From Actinobacteria bacterium UBA3012 (GTDB lineage: Bacteria > Actinomycetota > Actinomycetes > Nanopelagicales > Nanopelagicaceae), in the NCBI GenBank assembly GCA_002346305.1, contig DDZI01000107.1, forward strand, positions 1-5,084: a DNA stretch of 5,084 nt, in the 5' to 3' direction. Both the position numbers and the translations under genes were made by a program. The notes below the pieces were generated by a model. It did not search any database and had not been told where the DNA came from. It saw only the letters and a program-made list of their open reading frames with translations. This document shows positions 1 to 5,084 of the stretch, piece after piece. Every line of letters begins with the position of its first letter. Positions within the stretch are counted from its first letter, which is position 1.

Positions 1-199
1 AACATTCAAAAATATTTGGACATGCTGCTTCTTGGCAAACAGTGTGCAGTCCTTCGCTAACTACAAGAGAGCGAAGCGCCGTGTATTCAGGTCCCATTTT
101 TGCGCGCGTTTTAATCCACTCAGGTTTACGCTCAATCGGTGTTTGCGAATTGCGGGCTTCAATTCTAAGTAAGCGGCGACCTTCAGGAGCGATTGTCAT
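1..199 (-). CDS. lipA: Lipoyl synthase LipA, N-terminal part (gene runs off the left edge)
   Basis: This is the first 66 codons of lipoyl synthase, the radical-SAM enzyme that inserts two sulfur atoms into protein-bound octanoyl groups to make the lipoyl cofactor. The fragment reads MTIAPEGRRLLRIEARN, then a PIERKPEWIK segment and KMGPEY, all typical of actinobacterial LipA. It ends with VCQEAACPNIFEC, whose cysteines 55, 60 and 66 form the CX4CX5C motif that binds the auxiliary [4Fe-4S] cluster, the sacrificial sulfur source. The radical-SAM CX3CX2C motif lies outside the window. The ATG at 199-197 overlaps the lipB stop (ATGA), so the genes are tightly linked. A TANNNT hexamer lies exactly at -12 to -7 of this ATG inside lipB, so a separate leaderless transcript is also possible. 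One small oddity is Ala59, where many homologues have Gly before the second cysteine. The family assignment is very secure. Confidence 0.96.
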   Translation of the reverse strand, partial: MTIAPEGRRLLRIEARNSQTPIERKPEWIKTRAKMGPEYTALRSLVVSEGLHTVCQEAACPNIFEC

Positions 200-894
200 G
201 CGATAACTCTAATCAATACTTCTTGTAGATGCTTTTGCGCAATCGGAAGAATCTCTTTAACCGTGATACTTCTTCCTAATTCCTGCTCCAAGGATGTAGT
301 GATTACATCAGGCAGGCCGCAAGGAATGATTTCGGCGAAATATCTAAGATCGGGATTTACATTAAGAGCGAAACCATGAGTAACTGTTCCACGTGCTACG
401 CGAATTCCAATCGCAGCAATTTTACGATCGCCTTTTTCATCGCGAATCCATACGCCAGATCGATCACAATATTGTTGAGCTGCTAATCCCAACTCAGTAC
501 AGATATTAATTAGAGCGGCTTCTAGTGTGCGCACAAAGCCAACTACATTTGTGGCTTCCTTTAATTTCACAATCGGATAACCAACTAACTGTCCCGGGCC
601 GTGCCAAGTGATCTTTCCGCCGCGATCAACATCAATCACGGGCACTCCATTTATTGGACTAATCGGACGGTCACTTAATTCAGTGCGACGGCCAGCGGTG
701 TAAACGCTTGGGTGCTCCACTAGTAATAAGGTGTTTTCGCGAGAGCCATCAGCCACCTCGGCATGTAAATCTCTTTGCAACTGCCATCCAGCCAAATACT
801 CAATCGAGCCAAGTGCCGATACCTCTAGCCCAGGGACTCTGGAAGGGGTTGGAGCAGTTTGAGCATTAGCGGCGGCAAGAGTGAGCGAAACCAT
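196..894 (-). CDS. lipB: Lipoyl(octanoyl) transferase LipB
   Basis: LipB moves the octanoyl group from acyl carrier protein to the lipoyl domains of E2 subunits and GcvH in the cytoplasm; LipA, encoded next, then adds sulfur. The 232-residue length matches actinobacterial LipB. Visible family motifs in order are HPSVYTAGRRT (61-71), RGGKITWHGPGQLVGYP (91-107, with the conserved His98), GVWI (147-150), KIAAIGIRV (158-166), THGFALNVN (172-180) and IIPCGL (189-194). The Lys/Cys catalytic pair is predicted to be Lys158 and Cys192 by alignment to the family motifs. The first roughly 25 residues are Ala/Thr/Pro-rich and not part of the conserved fold. The ATG at 894 is nevertheless favoured because TAGGCT sits at -12 to -7, a good leaderless -10, and no other ATG lies before the conserved region. 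The stop overlaps the lipA start by 4 bp. Confidence 0.95.
   Translation of the reverse strand: MVSLTLAAANAQTAPTPSRVPGLEVSALGSIEYLAGWQLQRDLHAEVADGSRENTLLLVEHPSVYTAGRRTELSDRPISPINGVPVIDVDRGGKITWHGPGQLVGYPIVKLKEATNVVGFVRTLEAALINICTELGLAAQQYCDRSGVWIRDEKGDRKIAAIGIRVARGTVTHGFALNVNPDLRYFAEIIPCGLPDVITTSLEQELGRSITVKEILPIAQKHLQEVLIRVIA
206..211 (-). promoter_or_regulatory. Candidate -10 element for a leaderless lipA transcript
   Basis: On the minus strand TAGAGT occupies -12 to -7 relative to the A of the lipA ATG at 199. This is the spacing expected if transcription starts at the first base of the start codon, as is common in Actinobacteria. It lies within the last codons of lipB, so it would be an internal promoter supplementing lipB-lipA read-through. 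No clear -35 was identified. The call rests on motif and spacing alone. Confidence 0.4.
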
Positions 895-900
895 CTTCCC

Positions 901-906
901 AGCCTA
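901..906 (-). promoter_or_regulatory. Candidate -10 element for leaderless lipB
   Basis: On the minus strand TAGGCT (TANNNT class) occupies -12 to -7 relative to the A of the lipB ATG at 894, which predicts a transcript beginning at the start codon. The GGGAAG directly before the ATG is too close to act as a Shine-Dalgarno sequence, so leaderless translation is the simpler reading. Upstream at about -36 there is only a weak TTCATC as a possible -35. Confidence 0.5.
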
Positions 907-933
907 CCTATTGAGCCAGCGAAGGATGAATTG

Positions 934-951
934 ATCGGTAGAATTGCCGAT
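934..951. promoter_or_regulatory. Imperfect inverted repeat, candidate operator between lipB and the MMPL gene
   Basis: The arms ATCGG (934-938) and CCGAT (947-951) are perfect reverse complements separated by 8 bp, with one further pairing position inside. An 18-bp dyad of this form, placed centrally in a divergent intergenic region and enclosing a candidate -10, resembles a dimeric regulator site. No regulator gene is visible in the window, and a 5-bp arm can arise by chance. Confidence 0.25.
939..944 (+). promoter_or_regulatory. Candidate -10 element (TAGAAT) for the MMPL transporter gene
   Basis: TAGAAT matches the TANNNT -10 class and is the best plus-strand match in the 113-bp divergent region. 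It would place the transcription start near 951 and give a 5' leader of about 57 nt before the ATG at 1008. No good -35 lies at 16-18 bp spacing; TTGAGC at 911-916 is too far (22 bp). The hexamer lies between the arms of a dyad (934-951), which is where a repressor could block it. Inference from motif only. Confidence 0.3.
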
Positions 952-1007
952 ATTGAGCCGGGGGCAAAGCCATTCGGCAGACAAACCTCAAGAAAGCAGT
1001 GTTTTAG

Positions 1008-3215
1008 ATGAGCCACGACCAAGTAACCACCCCAGTCCCTCCAATCCCTCCAGTCCCCGCAAAGATTAAATCTCGCCGAGGAGTGTGGCTCGCCTCTCTG
1101 GTAGTCGTGATCTGGCTCGTTATCGCTGGCACCACTGGCCCGCTTTTTGGGAAACTCTCATCGGTTCAAGAGAACAACAACTCTTCCTTTTTACCAAAGG
1201 GCGCTGAGGCGACTAAGGCAGCCGACCTCATTGCGAATTTTTCTGGTAAAGATTCATTTAATTTTCCAACTTTAGTTTTGTTTGAAGGTAAAGCAGATCC
1301 AGCAACTTTTGCGGCAATAAATGCTCACCTGGCAACTGTTGGGAATCTCAAATTAGATGGCACTTCAGCAAAGATCTCTGATTATTTGGCGCCAGGACAG
1401 GTGATTGCAGCCTTCCCTTCACAAGATGGCAAAGCAATTTTGGCAAACATTCCGCTTGATGGAAACGCAATCGCAAAATTACTTCCAAATGATAAGCCAG
1501 TTTTGCCGGCCGTCGTAGAAGCACTTCGCGAGGATGTTGGTCCGATCGCCGAAAGCAACGGAGTTAAATCTTATGTAACTGGACCTGGCGGTTTGCTGGG
1601 GGATTTATTTGGAGCATTTGAAACTTTAGATTCTTCATTATTACTCACAACTTTGTCAGTTGTTTCAATTATTTTGATCGTGGTTTATCGTTCGCCAACT
1701 TTATGGATCATCCCGCTGCTTTGCGCAATTATCGCATTGGGCGCAGCTGGAGCAGTTGTTTATCTGCTCGCTAAAAATGATGTGATTGATGTTGACGGAC
1801 AATCTCAAGGAATTTTATCGGTCTTAGTAATTGGTGCCGCAACAGATTATGCACTTTTGTTGATTGCTCGATATCGAGAAGAGTTGCATTTGTATGAAAG
1901 CCGTTTCGATGCAATGCGTGCTGCATACAAAGGCGTTTGGGAACCTATCGTTGCATCAGGATCTACCGTTGCAATCTCGTTGTTAATTTTACTTTTTAGT
2001 AAGTTGACAAACACGGCTGGCCTCGGCCCTGTTGGTGCTATTGGCATCGCTTTTTCGGTAATCACAATGCTTACGCTGCTTCCAGCTCTCTTATTGTTAT
2101 TTGGTCGCTGGATTTTTTGGCCACGCAAACCATTATTTGATGGCGATGATCACGTCATGTCAGGCAGTTGGTCAAAAGTCGGTAATGTAATTGGCAGAAA
2201 CCCTCGCAAGGCTTGGGTTATCTCTGGTTCGGTTTTGCTACTACTTGCATTCGCATCAACAACTCTAAAAGCTGATGGACTTGGCACGGTAGATACATTT
2301 ACTGGAAATCCAGAATCAGTAGTAGGCCAAAAACTTTTGGAAACTCATTTTCCAGGTGGCGAAGGTAATCCAACTCAAATTGTTGTTAGTGCTGACAAAG
2401 CAGATTTAGTCACCGCTGCAATCAAGAATGCGCCAGGTGTAAGTGAAATTGCGCCTTTGCTTGATGGACTACCAGTCCCAGGACAACCGCTTCCTAAAGT
2501 GAAAATTGTTAATAATCAGATGATTTTAAATGTTACTTTGGATAAAGCTCCTGACAGCGTAGAAGCCGGAAACGATATTCCAAAAATACGTGAGCTGGCC
2601 AAAGAAGCTGATTCGACCGCTTTAGTTGGCGGCACAAGTGCGGTCTACTTTGATGTTCGAACTGCAAATAATCAAGATAATAGAACCATTATTCCAATTA
2701 TCTTATTTGTAATCACCTTAATTTTAGGTTTCTTACTTCGCAGTATCGTAAGTGCAATCGTGCTATTGGGAACAGTAGTTCTCTCATACTTTGCAACATT
2801 GGGTGTGTGTGCTCTAGTTTTCAACCACGTTTTTGGTTTTGCCGGTGGTGATAACTCATTCCCATTATTTGCATTTATTTTCTTGGTTGCATTGGGCATT
2901 GATTACAACATCTTCTTGATGACTCGAGTGCGTGAAGAATCTCAGAAGTTTGGCACGCGACAAGGAGTAATCAAGGGTCTGACTGTTACCGGTGCGGTGA
3001 TCACATCCGCTGGTGTGGTTCTGGCTGCAACATTTGCCGTTCTTGGTTTATTGCCACTAGTTCCATTGGCCCAACTAGGTTTTGCGGTTGCATTTGGCGT
3101 TCTTCTGGACACCATTATTGTCCGCTCAATCTTGGTACCAGCGCTGGTTCATGAGATCGGACCAAAGATCTGGTGGCCTTCAAAGATGCAAAAGGAAGCA
3201 GCCACAATTAATTAA
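1008..3215 (+). CDS. MMPL-family (RND superfamily) membrane transporter
   Basis: This 735-residue protein has the two-fold MMPL architecture: TM1 (about 26-44), a large extracytoplasmic domain (45-205), TM2-TM6 (about 208-370), TM7 (about 402-420), a second extracytoplasmic domain (420-557) and TM8-TM12 (about 559-711). Each half carries the Asp-Tyr pair used for proton relay in this family: GAATDY (Asp280-Tyr281) followed by LLLIARYREE, and ALGIDY (Asp632-Tyr633) followed by MTRVREE. It therefore probably exports a lipid or hydrophobic compound using the proton gradient across the cytoplasmic membrane. Mycobacterial MmpL proteins export cell-envelope lipids, but no lipid-synthesis gene is adjacent here, so the substrate is unknown. 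The ATG at 1008 is forced, because TAG lies in frame immediately upstream and the next usable codon (GTG, residue 26) would cut into TM1. Ribosome binding is weak (AGAAAG at 991-996). The short cytoplasmic N-tail is proline-rich. The gene is intact. Confidence 0.93.
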   Translation: MSHDQVTTPVPPIPPVPAKIKSRRGVWLASLVVVIWLVIAGTTGPLFGKLSSVQENNNSSFLPKGAEATKAADLIANFSGKDSFNFPTLVLFEGKADPATFAAINAHLATVGNLKLDGTSAKISDYLAPGQVIAAFPSQDGKAILANIPLDGNAIAKLLPNDKPVLPAVVEALREDVGPIAESNGVKSYVTGPGGLLGDLFGAFETLDSSLLLTTLSVVSIILIVVYRSPTLWIIPLLCAIIALGAAGAVVYLLAKNDVIDVDGQSQGILSVLVIGAATDYALLLIARYREELHLYESRFDAMRAAYKGVWEPIVASGSTVAISLLILLFSKLTNTAGLGPVGAIGIAFSVITMLTLLPALLLLFGRWIFWPRKPLFDGDDHVMSGSWSKVGNVIGRNPRKAWVISGSVLLLLAFASTTLKADGLGTVDTFTGNPESVVGQKLLETHFPGGEGNPTQIVVSADKADLVTAAIKNAPGVSEIAPLLDGLPVPGQPLPKVKIVNNQMILNVTLDKAPDSVEAGNDIPKIRELAKEADSTALVGGTSAVYFDVRTANNQDNRTIIPIILFVITLILGFLLRSIVSAIVLLGTVVLSYFATLGVCALVFNHVFGFAGGDNSFPLFAFIFLVALGIDYNIFLMTRVREESQKFGTRQGVIKGLTVTGAVITSAGVVLAATFAVLGLLPLVPLAQLGFAVAFGVLLDTIIVRSILVPALVHEIGPKIWWPSKMQKEAATIN
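1032..1058 (+). repeat. Three 9-bp tandem repeats encoding a proline-rich N-terminal tail
   Basis: Units CCAGTCCCT, CCAATCCCT and CCAGTCCCC lie head to tail with one or two mismatches between them. In the transporter frame they give PVPPIPPVP, a proline-rich cytoplasmic tail before TM1. As the unit is a multiple of three, gain or loss of copies would change tail length without a frameshift. Confidence 0.75.
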
Positions 3216-3223
3216 GAATGCAA

Positions 3224-3229
3224 TAAGAT
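3224..3229 (+). promoter_or_regulatory. Candidate -10 element for a leaderless oxidoreductase transcript
   Basis: TAAGAT occupies -12 to -7 relative to the ATG at 3236 and lies within the 20-bp gap after the transporter stop. No Shine-Dalgarno sequence is visible in that gap, so leaderless initiation is the simplest explanation. The -35 zone (3201-3206, GCCACA) shares only its last three bases with TTGACA. The site would uncouple the oxidoreductase pair from the transporter gene. Confidence 0.5.
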
Positions 3230-3235
3230 CACGAC

Positions 3236-4258
3236 ATGTCTGAAAATAAACTCAAAGCCGGATTGATTGGCTATGGATTAGCTGGGAAAGTTTTTCATGC
3301 CCCCTTGTTAGCTGGATCTGGTTTTGAGTTAACTTCAATTCTTACCAACAATCCTGATCGCATAGCCTCGGCCAAAAGTGATTTTCCAAATGCCCATATT
3401 GCTGAAGATATGAAACAACTACTTGATCAAGAGCTAGACCTAGTTGTGGTTGCTTCTGCAAATGTGGTTCATGCCGAACAAGCCCTACAGGTCATTGCCG
3501 CTGGAATAACAGTCGTAATTGATAAGCCAGTTGGTCGCAACGTTCGCGAAACTCATTCAATTTTCGACGCAGCCGATAATGCTGGGGTTAAGGCTTGTGC
3601 ATTTTTCAACCGCCGCTGGGATAGCGATGCCCTAACCATGAAACGCGTAATCAAAACGCGAGAGATCGGATCTATTCACAGATTCGAATCACGTTTTGAA
3701 AGATTCAGACCAGAAATAAATATGGATTCATGGCGCGAGGACAACGCTGTAGAACAAGGTGGGGGATTGCTACTCGATCTACAAACTCATCTGATCGCGG
3801 GTGCTATAGATCTATTTGGTCCTGCAGAAGTTTCTTACTGCTCAATGCGCAAGATCCGTGGCGGTAATGAAGATGACTGCGTGATTGTTTTGAAACATTT
3901 GATGAATGTCGATTCTTATTTGTCGGTGAGTGCTGTTGCCGGTGGACCTGGTTCACGTGTGCGGGCTTTAGGCAAGACTGGTGCTGTTGAGATTGATTAT
4001 TTGGATCCACAGGAAGATCTTTTGAAATCGGGAGCCAAACCAGTAAATGGCAAGTGGGAGATTGGCCCTAAATCAACTGGGCGAATCATGCGTGGTGATG
4101 ATGTTAAAGAATTAGAGATTGAAGCCGGTAATTACCCAGCCTTTTACAATCAAGTTGCGGAAGCGATTAGAGGTAATGGAGATATGCCAGTTCCCGTTGC
4201 AGATGCGATGGAAGTTGCGAGATTGATTGATGTGGCTCGGGAGATGTCAATTAGGTGA
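3236..4258 (+). CDS. Gfo/Idh/MocA-family NAD(P)-dependent oxidoreductase
   Basis: This complete 340-residue cytoplasmic enzyme belongs to the family that oxidises or reduces sugars, inositols and related polyols with NAD(P). The N-terminal Rossmann fold shows GYGLAG (12-17) followed by KVFHAPLL, characteristic of the YdgJ/YhhX/IolW-like subgroup. The hinge motif is DKPVGRN (96-102), with Asp-Lys-Pro in place of the more common Glu-Lys-Pro; Lys97 is the conserved catalytic lysine. FFNRRWD (123-129) opens the C-terminal alpha/beta domain, which carries GGGLLLDLQTHL with Asp181 and His185, the usual DxxxH active-site pair. Length is normal for the family. The ATG at 3236 places the dinucleotide fold immediately after a few residues and is supported by a leaderless -10. 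The stop overlaps the GTG of the next gene, so the two are probably co-expressed. Family is secure; the substrate cannot be read from sequence, and scyllo-inositol dehydrogenase activity is only one possibility. Confidence 0.92.
   Translation: MSENKLKAGLIGYGLAGKVFHAPLLAGSGFELTSILTNNPDRIASAKSDFPNAHIAEDMKQLLDQELDLVVVASANVVHAEQALQVIAAGITVVIDKPVGRNVRETHSIFDAADNAGVKACAFFNRRWDSDALTMKRVIKTREIGSIHRFESRFERFRPEINMDSWREDNAVEQGGGLLLDLQTHLIAGAIDLFGPAEVSYCSMRKIRGGNEDDCVIVLKHLMNVDSYLSVSAVAGGPGSRVRALGKTGAVEIDYLDPQEDLLKSGAKPVNGKWEIGPKSTGRIMRGDDVKELEIEAGNYPAFYNQVAEAIRGNGDMPVPVADAMEVARLIDVAREMSIR
4239..4243 (+). promoter_or_regulatory. Possible ribosome binding site for the FAD oxidoreductase
   Basis: GGGAG ends 11 nt before the GTG at 4255. 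The spacing is slightly long, and the 4-bp overlap with the upstream stop may matter more through re-initiation by terminating ribosomes. No TANNNT element lies at -12 to -7, unlike at the upstream gene, which supports translation from a shared mRNA. Confidence 0.35.
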
Positions 4259-5084
4259 TTATTGTTATTGGCGCTGGCATTGCAGGTCTAAACGCAGCAT
4301 TAACTTGTCAAAGAGCAGGCCGGGAAGTTTTACTCCTAGAAGCGAGTGATCGAGTCGGTGGAAGAGTTAAGACGGATTTGGTTTCGGGTTATCAACTCGA
4401 CCATGGCTTTCAAGTTGTTAATCCAGCGTATCCCGAAGTAAAAAGGTTAGATCTGGAACTTAAATTACAAAGCATGAAAGCTGGAGTAAAGGTCGTCACC
4501 AACAATAAGGACTTTACGGTTTCTGATCCTTTTAGAAATCCCAAAAATATCTTCTCCACGTTACGAGCCCCAATTGGGGGTTTTAAAAGTAAGCGGGCGT
4601 TGATTTCTTTTCTATTCCAAAAGCAAAGAGCAGGAATATCTAATTTTGAAGTTGAGTTAAATTCACAGGGAGTCAACGGGCCCTTATATGAAAAAGTTAT
4701 CCGTCCGTTTATGCGCGGAGTTTTACTGGGGGAGTTAGATCTTGTTGATGCGCAAGTTGGCCTGGAACTTTTAAAATTCTTTGCAAAAGGCACGCCCGGG
4801 ATTCCATTAACAGGTGCTCAAGCTCTCCCGAATCTTATGGCTAAACAAATTGATAATTTAAATTTGAATGAATCTATAGTTGTCATCAACGGAAATATAG
4901 TAACAACTGATCAAAAGAGTTACACCGCTGAGAAAATTATCGTTGCAATCGACGGAGCAAATGCCGCAAATCTGATTCCAGAAGTTACACCACCTAGATT
5001 TAATCTTTCGACGACTTGGTATTTCACTACAGCCGATAAAGTGGTTGAAGATAACTTTTTAATGGTTGACGGCGAAGGCAGGGG
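4255..5084 (+). CDS. FAD-dependent oxidoreductase, amine-oxidase / protoporphyrinogen-oxidase-like, 3' truncated by window edge
   Basis: The visible 276 codons begin with a flavin-binding Rossmann motif, MIIVIGAGIAGLNAAL (GxGxxG at 6-11), then the ribose-binding acidic residue Glu29 in LLLEASDRVGGR, whose DRVGGR (32-37) is the conserved RxGGR-type second FAD motif. DHGFQVVNPAYPEV (49-62) and PLTGAQALPNLMAKQI (184-199) fit the flavin amine-oxidase/phytoene-desaturase superfamily (COG1232-like), as does IIVAIDGANAANLI (228-241). The C-terminal FAD motif is past the window. The GTG start is chosen because the GxGxxG strand begins right after it and GTGA overlaps the stop of the preceding oxidoreductase, a standard coupling arrangement; a later ATG would delete the FAD site. 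The reaction is unknown: members oxidise amines, porphyrinogens or carotenoid precursors. No carotenoid, haem or amine gene is next to it in the window. Confidence 0.88.
   Translation, partial: MIIVIGAGIAGLNAALTCQRAGREVLLLEASDRVGGRVKTDLVSGYQLDHGFQVVNPAYPEVKRLDLELKLQSMKAGVKVVTNNKDFTVSDPFRNPKNIFSTLRAPIGGFKSKRALISFLFQKQRAGISNFEVELNSQGVNGPLYEKVIRPFMRGVLLGELDLVDAQVGLELLKFFAKGTPGIPLTGAQALPNLMAKQIDNLNLNESIVVINGNIVTTDQKSYTAEKIIVAIDGANAANLIPEVTPPRFNLSTTWYFTTADKVVEDNFLMVDGEGR

Larger units (their letters stand above)
909..959. repeat. 9-bp direct repeat TATTGAGCC, two copies 42 bp apart
   Basis: Exact copies of TATTGAGCC lie at 909-917 and 951-959. The 42-bp period equals four helical turns, so both copies would face the same side of the DNA, and the dyad at 934-951 lies between them. 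A repeat of this length in so short a region is unlikely but not negligible by chance. Its role is unknown. Confidence 0.4.

Noticed and set aside
181..211. Frameshift or fusion at the lipB-lipA junction
   Set aside because: Both reading frames are intact and conserved up to a normal ATGA overlap.
825..1022. 65-codon minus-strand open frame across the lipB start and the divergent region
   Set aside because: It overlaps lipB in another frame and the transporter start, its product resembles no family I know, and lipB is certain in its own frame.
1847..2128. 93-codon minus-strand open frame within the transporter gene
   Set aside because: It lies wholly antisense to the well-supported transporter coding sequence (TM4-TM6), and its Lys/Asn/Ser-rich product has no recognisable motif.
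2672..2899. 75-codon minus-strand open frame within the transporter gene
   Set aside because: Antisense shadow of TM8-TM10; low-complexity Lys/Thr/Asn composition typical of reverse reading of membrane-segment codons.
3216..3235. Possible terminator between the transporter and the next gene
   Set aside because: The gap is only 20 bp and has no stem-loop with a following T-run; it holds a candidate -10 instead.
3804..4010. 68-codon minus-strand open frame within the Gfo/Idh/MocA gene
   Set aside because: Gln/His/Ser-rich composition typical of a non-coding frame, lying antisense to a confident enzyme gene.
4410..4793. 127-codon minus-strand open frame
   Set aside because: It covers the same bases as the FAD oxidoreductase, whose GxGxxG and RxGGR motifs are clear on the plus strand; the reverse product shows no domain.

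Overview
The window looks like chromosomal DNA from an AT-rich actinobacterium. The best guess is the freshwater acI / Nanopelagicales type, inferred from actinobacterial-style LipA and LipB proteins (LipA closely follows the Streptomyces/Mycobacterium pattern) encoded with AT-rich codons, tight gene packing and probable leaderless starts. No tool was run, so the taxon is an inference. No RNA gene, insertion sequence, CRISPR array, phage gene or tRNA was seen.

Layout. Positions 1-894 (minus strand) hold lipB followed by the 5' end of lipA, overlapping by 4 bp; together they make the lipoyl cofactor for 2-oxoacid dehydrogenases and the glycine cleavage system. Positions 895-1007 are a 113-bp divergent intergenic region with a candidate plus-strand -10 inside an imperfect dyad and a 9-bp direct repeat spaced 42 bp. 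Positions 1008-3215 (plus) encode a complete 735-residue MMPL/RND-type membrane transporter with both Asp-Tyr proton-relay pairs. After a 20-bp gap, 3236-4258 (plus) encodes a Gfo/Idh/MocA-type NAD(P)-dependent oxidoreductase. This overlaps by 4 bp (GTGA) a GTG-started FAD-dependent amine-oxidase-type oxidoreductase at 4255, which runs off the window at 5084.

How the genes work together. Only lipB-lipA form a well-understood pathway unit. The transporter is transcribed away from them and has no visible functional link. The two oxidoreductases are translationally coupled and may share a pathway, but their substrates cannot be read from the sequence. The most consistent regulatory signal is a TANNNT -10 hexamer at exactly -12 to -7 from the start codons of lipA, lipB and the Gfo/Idh/MocA gene, which indicates leaderless transcripts. 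I found no convincing undescribed system; the window is mostly ordinary housekeeping and metabolic content. There is no gene-free stretch longer than 113 bases.
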